Assembly: GCA_965368405.1 (NCBI GenBank) | Contig: CBDUMS010000014.1 | Span: 1 to 50,568 of the forward strand | Source of the DNA: S012-113 sp965368405 | Lineage (GTDB): Bacteria; Bacteroidota; Bacteroidia; Cytophagales; Cyclobacteriaceae | DNA: 50,568 bases | Direction: 5' to 3' | Part shown: positions 1 to 7,892 of the stretch, one piece after another | Numbering within the stretch: position 1 is the stretch's first letter | Layout: each line of letters opens with the position of its first letter | Notes under the pieces: generated by a model | Databases searched by the model: none | What the model was told of the DNA's origin: nothing | The model's input: only the letters and a program-made list of their open reading frames with translations | Position numbers and translations under genes: made by a program

Positions 1-2
1 GT

Positions 3-2849
3 TATCAACTTAGAAACGATGCGGGCGACGTTAATGTTGGAGGCCCGATTTCAGGAACAGGAGGAACAATCAATCTTTCGACCGGAGCGCTCAGTACAAC
101 AACCACTTTTAATGTGTTGGTTACCAATGGGACATGTTCTATTGAGCTGGGCAACTTGGCTGTTGTAAATGTAGATTTAGTTTCAATAGCACCGACAGCT
201 GCAAATGTAGATGTCGCAACCTATTGCGATGATGCAGCACCGGCCACGATCACCTTAAGTTACACAGGAGGAACAATAGGAACAGGCGCAACAGCCGAAT
301 GGTATAGCGATGCTACGTTTACTACAGGGGTTGCAACGGGTAACAACCAGACGATAGCCGCGCCGGCAGTAACGACTACCTATTATGTTCGGTTCGAAGG
401 AACCTGCAATACAACTTCAGATGAAAGTGTAACGGTTACAGTAGATAATGCCTCGGTTGCACCTACTAGTGCATCAGTCTCTGACCCATCTTATTGTGAT
501 AATAATTTACCTGTTGCTGGTATTACATTGGCTTACACAGGCGGCTCATTAGGCACGGGGGCAACGGCAGAATGGTACGACGACGTTTCATTTACTAATA
601 ATATTGGGACAGGCAATAATATTTTAATAAATCCGGCGCCAAGTGTAAGTACGACTTACTTTGTACGGTTCGAGGGCAATTGTGGTATTACAAGTTCACA
701 AAGCATAAGCGTTAATGTAGATATGGTATCTACAGCGCCAACAGCGGCAAGTGTTGATGTTGCCACTTACTGTGACGATGCAGCACCTGCGAATATTACT
801 TTAAGTTTCACAGGAGGAACACTAGGAACCAGCTCAACTGCTGAATGGTATTCCGACATTGGGTTTGTCACCAATGTGGGTTCAGGTAATGACTTAATGC
901 TGACCGCTCCTACAGCAACGACTACTTATTTTGTTCGTTTTGAAGGATCATGTGGCAATACGGCGGAGCAAAGTGTAACTGTAACTGTGGATAACGCGTC
1001 CGTAGCACCTACCTCTGCAACAGTAGATATTACAACTTATTGTGAAGACGCTGTTCCAGCTAACATTATACTCAGCCATATTGGTGGTACACTAGGAACG
1101 GGTGCAACAGCAGAATGGTATAGTGACGCTGGTTTTACGACACCAGTGGGCACAGGTAACAACCTGAGTATCACGGCACCTTCAGCTAGTATGACCTATT
1201 TTGTTCGTTTTGAAGGTGATTGTAATATAACCACGGACCAATCTGTAAGCGTTGATGTAGTGAGTTTACCCGATGCTACAATTACAGGTCCAGCCAATGT
1301 CTGTGCTAATACCACAGAATCATATTCTGCACCCGCCGGTGCTGCAAGCTATGCTTGGTCGATCGTTGGAGGTGATGGTGTTATTACTAGCGCAACGAAC
1401 ACCGAAAATATTACAGTCGATTGGGGAACCCTTGGTGGTGATTTAGTTCTTGATATTATTGGCGCTGCACCAACAAATTGTGCAAATAATAGTCTTGTAG
1501 GAATTTCAGTTTTTAGCTCCATAGCACCTTTGGCGCCTCAAACGCTAGACGATTGCCAGAATAATGTTGCACCAATGCTAGTAGCAACTCCAGAGCCGGG
1601 AGCAGTCGTAAACTGGTACAGTGGATCATCGGCCACAGGTACCTTGATTCACACCGGCGATAGCTACACACCAGCTGCCACTGAGCTAGATATGTCTACT
1701 CCGGGGACAACAATATTTACCTATACCCAAACTATAGCATGCTTAACAAGTACAGATTCTGATTATACAATTAATATTATTGCTCAACCAAATGCGGGTA
1801 CAGATAATAGCTTAAGCACGTGTATTTCAGATCCTGCTTTTGATTTGTTTACTCAATTAGGGGGGACGCCCGATACAGGTGGGACATGGTCGGATGATGA
1901 CAACTCAGGAGCTTTAATCGGAGGCAGTACCTTCAATCCTGGAACAGCGGGCAATGGCACCTTTAACTTCACTTATCAGGTTGATGGCACCGGACCTTGT
2001 GCCGGACAATCGGTTACGGCAGTAGTTACGGTAGAGGTGGTAACAACAAGCACTGCCCCAATTCCTGATCAGCCTTCGTATACAGGCTGTGCATATTCTG
2101 TACCGCCAACGCTGAATACACCAGGAGTAGGTATTCGATGGTATTCGGATATGGCATTGACTAACATGGTTGGTACAGGGAATAGTTTTACACCAAGGGG
2201 AGGTGTTGATATCGATAGTACCATGATTGGTTCTACACTCTATTATGTGACTCAAGATGATGGATGTGGCGAGAGCCCGGCAACAGAAGTTGAGGTAATC
2301 TTAGAAGGTGTAACCGCAGAAATTGGAGAAGTGGTTAATACCTACCCAGAACAAAATATAGGAGCAATTGAAGTAATCAATTTTGTGAGCGATGATCCGC
2401 CGTTCCGGGTTAAGCTCGAGGATGCGGATGGGAATCTTATTTACGACTGGATTAGTTTGGAGGAAGACAGGCTAGGGCAATATTCATACTTGTTTACCCT
2501 TCTGCCTGCAGCAGATTATATCGTATGGGTAGAGGATGATAAAGGCTGTACCTTTCCAATTTTGCAACCTATAATCTTTGAGACTGAATTGTTTATCCCT
2601 AATGTTTTTACACCAAACGGTGATAATTATAACGATTATTTCAAAATCCTGAATAAATCAGGCACGGCGCAGGTCAGGATTAATAATCGTTGGGGGGTTA
2701 AGGTTTTCGAATCAGATGATTACCAAAATGATTGGCAGGCCGAAAATCTTCCTGAAGGTGTTTACTTCTATACCGTAAAAATGAATGGAGTAGTGTATAA
2801 TGGCAATGTGGAGGTCTGGCGGCATAGTGGGCCAACCGGCGGGAACTAA
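3..2849 (+). CDS. Large secreted repeat protein with T9SS type B C-terminal domain (5' end outside window)
   Basis: The reading frame is open from position 3, so the gene begins upstream of the window; the GTG at 114 is only an internal codon. The visible part has four Ig-like repeats of 90-92 residues (180-1265), each with a conserved TYCDD-like Cys start, an AEWYSD core and a YFVRFEGxC end. These are followed by a PKD-like segment (about 1266-1510), further Ser/Thr/Gly-rich beta domains, and a C-terminal domain from 2589 onward starting LFIPNVFTPNGDNYND. That last domain is the gliding-motility-associated (type B) T9SS sorting signal, so the protein is most likely exported across the outer membrane and kept at or released from the surface. 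Its likely role is adhesion or gliding, which is inferred from architecture only. The stop codon abuts the convergent acyl-CoA reductase gene. Confidence 0.85.
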   Translation, partial: YQLRNDAGDVNVGGPISGTGGTINLSTGALSTTTTFNVLVTNGTCSIELGNLAVVNVDLVSIAPTAANVDVATYCDDAAPATITLSYTGGTIGTGATAEWYSDATFTTGVATGNNQTIAAPAVTTTYYVRFEGTCNTTSDESVTVTVDNASVAPTSASVSDPSYCDNNLPVAGITLAYTGGSLGTGATAEWYDDVSFTNNIGTGNNILINPAPSVSTTYFVRFEGNCGITSSQSISVNVDMVSTAPTAASVDVATYCDDAAPANITLSFTGGTLGTSSTAEWYSDIGFVTNVGSGNDLMLTAPTATTTYFVRFEGSCGNTAEQSVTVTVDNASVAPTSATVDITTYCEDAVPANIILSHIGGTLGTGATAEWYSDAGFTTPVGTGNNLSITAPSASMTYFVRFEGDCNITTDQSVSVDVVSLPDATITGPANVCANTTESYSAPAGAASYAWSIVGGDGVITSATNTENITVDWGTLGGDLVLDIIGAAPTNCANNSLVGISVFSSIAPLAPQTLDDCQNNVAPMLVATPEPGAVVNWYSGSSATGTLIHTGDSYTPAATELDMSTPGTTIFTYTQTIACLTSTDSDYTINIIAQPNAGTDNSLSTCISDPAFDLFTQLGGTPDTGGTWSDDDNSGALIGGSTFNPGTAGNGTFNFTYQVDGTGPCAGQSVTAVVTVEVVTTSTAPIPDQPSYTGCAYSVPPTLNTPGVGIRWYSDMALTNMVGTGNSFTPRGGVDIDSTMIGSTLYYVTQDDGCGESPATEVEVILEGVTAEIGEVVNTYPEQNIGAIEVINFVSDDPPFRVKLEDADGNLIYDWISLEEDRLGQYSYLFTLLPAADYIVWVEDDKGCTFPILQPIIFETELFIPNVFTPNGDNYNDYFKILNKSGTAQVRINNRWGVKVFESDDYQNDWQAENLPEGVYFYTVKMNGVVYNGNVEVWRHSGPTGGN
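180..1265 (+). repeat. Four tandem Ig-like coding repeats in A-B-A-B order
   Basis: Units lie at about 180-449, 450-725, 726-995 and 996-1265 (270, 276, 270 and 270 nt). Units 1 and 3 begin VSxAPTAAxVDVATYCDD and run into VTVTVDNASVAPTSA; units 2 and 4 begin ASVAPTSA. This alternation suggests that a two-domain block was duplicated. At DNA level the units differ at many synonymous positions, so the duplication is not recent. Confidence 0.8.
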
Positions 2850-3857
2850 TTATAAGCCTACCAGAAAAGCTAAAGTATCAACCTTATCGGCATAATCTTG
2901 GAGATCAGGATACTGTGTTCTACCAAATTCAACTGAGCCAGGAAAACTCAATTCATTACTCACAATACATTGGAGCTTATCGGAATTCTCTGAGATGAAG
3001 TGTTCGAGTTCATTTAGAGACGAGTATTCCTGATAATAGATCACAGCCAATGGCGAAACAAGATCAGTGGTCTCTCTAAATAAGGCAAAACCATTATCTA
3101 AATGATCAACTCTATTAACAAGGTAGATTGCCTTATTGTACTCGTAATTATTAAAGTATTTTGGGTGGTTGCGAATATCCTGATGCGATTCTAAATGAGG
3201 AATCAATTGAGTTAGATCGTAACCCTTAGGGATGTATAATTTTGAAACATTCCTACATCCCATTCCAAAGTAGCTAAAGATGTCATTGCCTAGCATTTTC
3301 AACTCGTCTTCTGATTCATTACCTGATATAACGGCAATAGATGTTCTGTTTTGACGAATAATATTGGGTTTGTCGCCGAAGTACTTTTTAAAGTAACGCG
3401 AAGAATTATCGGATCCTGTTGCTATCACGGCATCAACTGCTGCGATTTTTTCTACTATTTCAATATGAGGATCAAAGCGATCATCGATTTTGAGAAGGGT
3501 GTTGATAAGGAATGTAGGCAGTACATTATCCTGACTGCTTAACTTAATCACTGCTTTATGTCCAGCGACTAATACACTAAGCAGGTCGTGAAAGCCAACC
3601 AAAGGGATATTGCCGGCCATGATAATGCCTACATTTTTTATGGCTGCGGGCTGATGGTATAAACGTGACCAATTATTCAGATGAGCTCTATTTAAATAAT
3701 GCACTACACCATCAATTGCCAGTGCGATATTTTCTTTCGTAAACCATGCGTTTTTGGCAGCGGCAAGTGAGCAAATGTCTTCTTTTTCCTGCGCAGGAAG
3801 GTTCTTAAGGAAGTCTCCCAGATTTGCCAAACTATTAATTCTATCTTCTTGCGTCAT
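2850..3857 (-). CDS. LuxC-family acyl-CoA reductase
   Basis: A 335-residue protein of the LuxC/acyl-CoA reductase family, related to aldehyde dehydrogenases, which reduces fatty acyl-CoA or activated acyl groups to aldehydes with NADPH. It shows the family's cofactor region (VGIIMAGNIPLVGFHDLL, about residues 76-93) and the nucleophile context FGMGCRNVSK, making Cys201 the likely catalytic residue. There is no luxD or luxAB nearby, so bioluminescence is not implied. The gene is divergent from a ferredoxin gene with 83 bp between them, and its stop codon lies directly against the stop codon of the upstream surface-protein gene. The physiological substrate is unknown. Confidence 0.8.
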   Translation of the reverse strand: MTQEDRINSLANLGDFLKNLPAQEKEDICSLAAAKNAWFTKENIALAIDGVVHYLNRAHLNNWSRLYHQPAAIKNVGIIMAGNIPLVGFHDLLSVLVAGHKAVIKLSSQDNVLPTFLINTLLKIDDRFDPHIEIVEKIAAVDAVIATGSDNSSRYFKKYFGDKPNIIRQNRTSIAVISGNESEDELKMLGNDIFSYFGMGCRNVSKLYIPKGYDLTQLIPHLESHQDIRNHPKYFNNYEYNKAIYLVNRVDHLDNGFALFRETTDLVSPLAVIYYQEYSSLNELEHFISENSDKLQCIVSNELSFPGSVEFGRTQYPDLQDYADKVDTLAFLVGL

Positions 3858-3871
3858 TCTTCTTTTCGCTG

Positions 3872-3902
3872 TTGCCTAGCTAAATAATTGTATTTACTTT
3901 TA
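3872..3902 (+). promoter_or_regulatory. Weak candidate promoter for the ferredoxin gene
   Basis: TTG at 3872-3874, 20 nt spacer, then TACTTTTA at 3895-3902, one mismatch from TAnnTTTG. It lies about 40 nt before the ferredoxin ATG and overlaps the divergent promoter region. The mismatch in the last, important base makes this tentative. Confidence 0.25.
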
Positions 3903-3904
3903 TG

Positions 3905-3938
3905 CAAATGTATAATCACAATTAAGAAAAAGAATCAA
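3905..3938 (-). promoter_or_regulatory. Candidate promoter for the acyl-CoA reductase gene
   Basis: On the minus strand TACATTTG (3912-3905) fits the Bacteroidota -7 element TAnnTTTG. A TTG (3938-3936) lies 23 nt upstream as a possible -33 element, which is slightly long. Transcription would start about 40 nt before the start codon at 3857. Confidence 0.4.
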
Positions 3939-3940
3939 TT

Positions 3941-4255
3941 ATGGCTATTATCATTACCGATGATTGTATCAACTGTGGCGCATGTGAACCAGAATGTCCA
4001 AATAACGCTATTTACGAACCTGATGCAGAATGGCGTTGGAGCGATGGAACAGCGTTGCCAGATGATGCAGAGAAAACACCGATATCGGATGAGTTTTATT
4101 ATATAGTTCCGGATAAATGCACGGAATGCCAGGGTTTCCATGATGAACCACAATGTGCTGCAGTATGTCCTGTAGATTGTTGTGTGCCAGATGAAGACAA
4201 TGTGGAGACAGAAGATGAGTTGCTTGCCAAGAAGGCTAAGTTACACGCTGAATAA
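3941..4255 (+). CDS. 4Fe-4S dicluster ferredoxin
   Basis: A 104-residue soluble electron carrier. The first cluster motif is CINCGACEPECP near the N-terminus; the second is CTECQGFHDEPQCAAVCP, which has the longer CxxC-x8-C-x3-C spacing of the YfhL / FdI-like dicluster ferredoxins. Eight of the cysteines needed for two 4Fe-4S clusters are present. The acidic C-terminal tail is usual for ferredoxins. It starts at ATG 3941 in an A-rich context without a clear Shine-Dalgarno site. The gene is divergent from the LuxC-type reductase and convergent with a DUF58 gene five bases away. It could donate electrons to many partners; its pairing with the acyl-CoA reductase is positional only. Confidence 0.85.
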   Translation: MAIIITDDCINCGACEPECPNNAIYEPDAEWRWSDGTALPDDAEKTPISDEFYYIVPDKCTECQGFHDEPQCAAVCPVDCCVPDEDNVETEDELLAKKAKLHAE

Positions 4256-4260
4256 CACTT

Positions 4261-5169
4261 TTAACGCATCTTACTACGCTTAATTAAGAAGGCGTTAAAG
4301 ATATCGTTATAATTACCTGCAACATCTGCTTCGACAAAGTCAATTCCAAGTTGACCACATTTATTCTTTAAATAGTTGAGTTCAGATTTTGCTTGGGCAA
4401 CATAATTTTTCTTGATTTGAGATGGCTGCAATTTTACTTTGTGGCCTGTCTCTAAGTCAATGAATAGATGCGGCCTATCGTTGAACCCAAAATCGATTTC
4501 CGTAGATTTATCGACCACATGAAAGAGAATAACTTCATGTTTATTATGTCGTAAGTGCATGAGACTGGAAAATATATCTTCGAAGTTTGCATTTCCAGAA
4601 AACATATCACTAAAGAGTACTACAAGCGATCTTTTATGAATGGTATTAGCAATTTCATGCAGTACTTTGGGAATATCTGTTTGCTGATTTTCGACTTTAG
4701 AATTGAGAACTGATTCTAATCCAATGAAGAGCTTATGAATATGACTTTGCGTAGACCTAACCTCAGATTGATTTAGAATTTTATCTGCAAATAAGGTGAT
4801 ACCAACAGCATCACGTTGTTTATGCAATAACCAGCTAAGCGCAGCACTGGCATAAATAGAAAACTCAAGTTTTGCCTGTGTTTCCAGAGGATAGCGCATC
4901 GAAGAGGAGGAATCTATTAATATATGACACCTAAGGTTAGTCTCTTCTTCATATCGTTTTGTGAATAGCTTATCTGTTTTAGCATACACTTTCCAATCGA
5001 TATGACGGGTACTTTCCCCGTTATTATAAAGACGATGTTCCGCAAACTCCACCGAAAACCCATGGTAAGGCGACTTGTGTAAACCGGTAATAAAGCCTTC
5101 TACCAACTTCTTGGCCAAGAAATCGAGCGGTAGCTGTTGCTCACGTACTGATTTAAGATCAATTTTCAC
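4261..5169 (-). CDS. DUF58 (vWA-like) domain protein
   Basis: 302 residues. The signature of DUF58 proteins is visible: the conserved RHIDWKVYAKT segment at about residues 55-65 and a von Willebrand A-like fold with a MIDAS-type DSSSS motif at residues 86-90. DUF58 proteins usually sit beside MoxR AAA ATPases and Bat proteins and probably act in metal-dependent protein assembly or envelope stress. Here no moxR or bat genes are adjacent, so it may stand alone in this genome region. There is no signal peptide or membrane segment, so it is probably cytoplasmic. The 168-bp upstream region shows no convincing TAnnTTTG element. Confidence 0.8.
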   Translation of the reverse strand: MKIDLKSVREQQLPLDFLAKKLVEGFITGLHKSPYHGFSVEFAEHRLYNNGESTRHIDWKVYAKTDKLFTKRYEEETNLRCHILIDSSSSMRYPLETQAKLEFSIYASAALSWLLHKQRDAVGITLFADKILNQSEVRSTQSHIHKLFIGLESVLNSKVENQQTDIPKVLHEIANTIHKRSLVVLFSDMFSGNANFEDIFSSLMHLRHNKHEVILFHVVDKSTEIDFGFNDRPHLFIDLETGHKVKLQPSQIKKNYVAQAKSELNYLKNKCGQLGIDFVEADVAGNYNDIFNAFLIKRSKMR

Positions 5170-5337
5170 AATTACAATACTAATATGGTTTATCTACGAA
5201 TTGTAATTTTATTGGTTTATTCTTTTCATTTAACGCGAAATGGTTAAATAATACCATCTACTACTTGCAATAGTCAAATCATTTGCTCTATTTAGAAGGG
5301 ATTTTAACCGAATTGATAACCGATAACCTGAAGGATT

Positions 5338-5685
5338 GTGGAAGGGAATAAGGATAATGAAAAGAAGGAAATTTTTTCAGAGAGGGTAAGAGCTGGAAAG
5401 AGAACTTACTTTTTTGATATAAAAGCAACCAGGTCTAATGACTACTACTTAACCATCACAGAAAGTAAACGAAGGTTTAAAGATGATGGCTATACCTACG
5501 AAAAGCATAAGATATTCCTTTATAAAGAAGACTTTAATAAGTTCCTGAAGGCATTGAATAGTACATTGAACCATGTTAAGGAGGAACTTCTACCGGAGGT
5601 TGATTTTGATCAATTCGATCGTGAGGAGGTAACCATTAGTTCCGAAAATGGAAGTGCTGTTGAATCAGACCTTAAATGGGATTAA
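5338..5685 (+). CDS. PUR-family nucleic-acid-binding protein (DUF3276)
   Basis: A 115-residue protein matching the small PUR-alpha-like family of Bacteroidota (DUF3276). The PUR repeat is seen as FSERVRAGKRTYFFDIKATR followed by YYLTITESKRRF and a C-terminal helix (KEDFNKFLKALNSTL). PUR repeats bind single-stranded DNA or RNA; the specific target is unknown. The start is GTG 5338: an in-frame stop lies at 5329-5331 and the nearby ATG is out of frame. AAGG just upstream is one of the few Shine-Dalgarno-like sequences in this window. A strong intrinsic terminator follows. Confidence 0.8.
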   Translation: MEGNKDNEKKEIFSERVRAGKRTYFFDIKATRSNDYYLTITESKRRFKDDGYTYEKHKIFLYKEDFNKFLKALNSTLNHVKEELLPEVDFDQFDREEVTISSENGSAVESDLKWD

Positions 5686-5706
5686 CCAACCCCAGAACAA
5701 AAACAT

Positions 5707-5733
5707 AAGCTCTTGATTCCAAGGGCTTTTTTT
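5707..5733 (+). terminator. Intrinsic terminator after the PUR-family gene
   Basis: A 9-bp stem (AAGCTCTTG with CAAGGGCTT, one G-U pair) closes a 4-nt loop and is followed by an uninterrupted T tract (5727-5733). It lies 22 nt after the stop codon, the expected place for a rho-independent terminator. Confidence 0.8.
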
Positions 5734-5758
5734 ATGCCACTTGCTAAATAGGAATTGC

Positions 5759-5766
5759 TATATTTG
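5759..5766 (+). promoter_or_regulatory. Candidate -7 element for ychF
   Basis: TATATTTG fits TAnnTTTG exactly. The nearest TTG upstream (5741-5743) leaves only 15 nt, short for a -33 element. Transcription would give a leader of about 70 nt before the ATG at 5843. Confidence 0.4.
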
Positions 5767-5842
5767 CAGCCATTTTGAGATTAGGTAAGTGGATAGCAGT
5801 CCGCTCACCCTCAATTAAACACTGATTAAGTAATTAACTGTT

Positions 5843-6940
5843 ATGGCGCTAAAATGTGGTATTGTAGGTCTACCCAATGTAGGAAAATCTACCTTGTTTA
5901 ATGCATTATCAAATAATAAGGCAGAAGCTGCAAACTTCCCGTTTTGCACGATAGAGCCCAATGTTGGGGTTGTTACTGTCCCTGACGAGCGTCTCCATAT
6001 TCTCGAAGAATTAGTTTCGCCGCAAAAAGTGCTGCCAACAACCATGGAATTTGTTGATATTGCCGGGTTAGTTAAAGGTGCCAGTAAAGGGGAAGGCCTG
6101 GGTAACAAGTTCTTAGCCAATATTAGAGAGGTTGATGCAATTTTGCATGTAGTACGTTGTTTTGAAGATGGTAATGTTGTGCACGTTGCCGGAGCAATCG
6201 ATCCTGTCTTTGATCGAGATGTAATTGATTATGAGCTTCAACAACGAGATATAGAGTCGGTTGATGGCAAGATGCTCAAGTTATCTAAAATTGCTAAGAC
6301 AGGTGATGCCGACGCAAAAGCGGCTACGAAAGTATTAGAAGAAGTGCTTACTACCTTAAAGGAGGGTAAAAATGTGCGTGTTTTAAAGCACTCCGAAGAA
6401 GAGAAAAAAGCATATGCTGAATTATTTTTGCTTACTGCGAAACCGGTAATTTATGTTGCCAATGTTGGAGAAGATGAACTTCTCACAGGCAATGCTCACG
6501 TAAATGCCCTGAAAGAAGCAATAAAAGATGAAGACTCATCCTTAGTCATGGTCTCTGCATCGATTGAAGCCCAGATTGCGGAACTCGAAGACAAAGATGA
6601 GCGTGATATGTTTTTAGACGAATATGGCTTAAAAGAGTCAGGTCTTAGTAAGCTTATAAAGGCTTCGTACTCATTGCTCAATCTAATAACATACTTCACA
6701 GCCGGTCCCCAGGAGGTTCGCGCCTGGACTATAGAAAGGGGATGGAAAGCACCCAAAGCGGCAGGAGTGATACATACCGACTTCGAAAAAGGTTTTATCA
6801 AAGCAGAAGTTATTAAAATCCCGGATTACCAGCAGTTTAAAACCGAGCATGGCTGCAAGGAAGCGGGTAAAATGGCAATTGAGGGTAAGGATTACGTCGT
6901 TAAGGATGGCGATGTGATGCATTTTCGTTTTAACGTATAG
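5843..6940 (+). CDS. ychF: Redox-regulated ATPase YchF
   Basis: 365 residues, the normal length for YchF (OLA1 family), an Obg-related P-loop protein that prefers ATP and associates with ribosomes. Visible motifs are the Walker A GLPNVGKSTLFNAL, the switch region VDIAGLVKGASKGEG, the altered base-recognition motif ANVGEDEL (the NxxE form that gives ATP preference), and the C-terminal TGS domain (FTAGPQEVRAWTIERG through the C-terminus). It has its own candidate promoter and follows a terminator, so it is probably transcribed separately from the PUR-family gene. A Cas6-like gene follows 144 bp downstream on the same strand. Confidence 0.95.
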   Translation: MALKCGIVGLPNVGKSTLFNALSNNKAEAANFPFCTIEPNVGVVTVPDERLHILEELVSPQKVLPTTMEFVDIAGLVKGASKGEGLGNKFLANIREVDAILHVVRCFEDGNVVHVAGAIDPVFDRDVIDYELQQRDIESVDGKMLKLSKIAKTGDADAKAATKVLEEVLTTLKEGKNVRVLKHSEEEKKAYAELFLLTAKPVIYVANVGEDELLTGNAHVNALKEAIKDEDSSLVMVSASIEAQIAELEDKDERDMFLDEYGLKESGLSKLIKASYSLLNLITYFTAGPQEVRAWTIERGWKAPKAAGVIHTDFEKGFIKAEVIKIPDYQQFKTEHGCKEAGKMAIEGKDYVVKDGDVMHFRFNV

Positions 6941-7084
6941 CGGTTTTAGAGGATTTCGGATATTGGCCTTAGTCGCCATAAATTTTGATAATTCTAAAAA
7001 TAACTTACTTTTATACAGTTTTAGGTTGTTAGGCGATCCAAATAACCGAACATTAAGTGATTTTTTTTACTAACCAAAACCGCT

Positions 7085-7882
7085 TTGAGGGTTAGAATTA
7101 TTTTTTTACTTAAAAATAAGGGAGCATTCATCCCTTTTCATCACCAGCACCTTTTGGCACAAATGCTAAAGGCCGCATTAATGGTGGGCGGGAATCCTGA
7201 TTTTATTTCGTTTAAAGAATTCAATTTCTCAGGATTAAAGGGTCAGACTAAATCAAGCAGAAAGGGACTCCATTACTACTCAAATAGGGTCACGCTCATT
7301 GTTGCCTCAAGGAATAAGGATTTCATTAACTACTTACTTGCTAATATCTTTGAGCTTAACACATTGCAATTAGGTGATCTGACTATTGAAGCCGAAAGGG
7401 TGGAGTTGGAAGGACAACCAAATCTTGCCGATCATGATAAGTTCATTTGTCTTTCACCGCTGGTATTATCTGAGCCGAGTCTTTTGAGTGATGAGGCAAC
7501 GGCATTTATTGATCCAATGTCAGATGCATTTTCGGACAAACTGTATGATAACGCCATGGTTAAGGCCGAATCTTCAGGCTTATTTGATCAGGCCACCATG
7601 GCAGGATTTAATCAATTTCAAGTAATTCCCGATAAAGATTACCTCACGAAGATTGCAGAGAATAACAAGAAATACTCTCGCGTTTACGCTACTTACGATC
7701 AGGATGTGAAGTATGATGCACGAGGGTATACTTTTCCCTTTTATTTTTATGGTGCTCCTGAACTCAAGGAAATCTTGTTTATCGATGGGCTAGGGGCTTT
7801 GCCCCATAAAGGGTTTGGTATGATTGACTTAGCCAATGAAGATCCAAACAACCGCGCAGAGCCTTACGAGTTCCCAGCATAG
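7085..7882 (+). CDS. cas6: Orphan Cas6-type CRISPR endoribonuclease
   Basis: 265 residues that fit the Cas6 family (TIGR01877-like): an N-terminal FIPFHHQHLLAQML segment with candidate His residues 19-22, a central FKEFNFSGLKG strand, and the C-terminal glycine-rich loop GLGALPHKGFGMIDL that Cas6 uses to bind RNA. In CRISPR systems Cas6 cuts the repeat in pre-crRNA. No array and no other cas gene is visible in this window, so it either serves an array elsewhere in the genome or has another RNA-processing role. The start TTG at 7085 is the first plausible codon after an in-frame stop at 7058-7060. The neighbours are ychF and a convergent T9SS gene. Confidence 0.75.
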   Translation: MRVRIIFLLKNKGAFIPFHHQHLLAQMLKAALMVGGNPDFISFKEFNFSGLKGQTKSSRKGLHYYSNRVTLIVASRNKDFINYLLANIFELNTLQLGDLTIEAERVELEGQPNLADHDKFICLSPLVLSEPSLLSDEATAFIDPMSDAFSDKLYDNAMVKAESSGLFDQATMAGFNQFQVIPDKDYLTKIAENNKKYSRVYATYDQDVKYDARGYTFPFYFYGAPELKEILFIDGLGALPHKGFGMIDLANEDPNNRAEPYEFPA

Positions 7883-7892
7883 GCCATTGATC

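Noticed and set aside
1914..2255. A 113-codon minus-strand frame inside the T9SS cargo gene
   Set aside because: It lies wholly within a well-supported gene in the opposite direction and encodes a Cys/Arg-rich, unstructured sequence typical of a shadow frame.
2850..4255. Bioluminescence (lux) cluster suggested by the LuxC-type gene
   Set aside because: No luxA, luxB, luxD or luxE is present; LuxC-family reductases are frequent in non-luminous bacteria.
6940..7085. CRISPR array or leader next to the Cas6-like gene
   Set aside because: No regularly spaced direct repeats occur on either side; only one inverted repeat pair is present.
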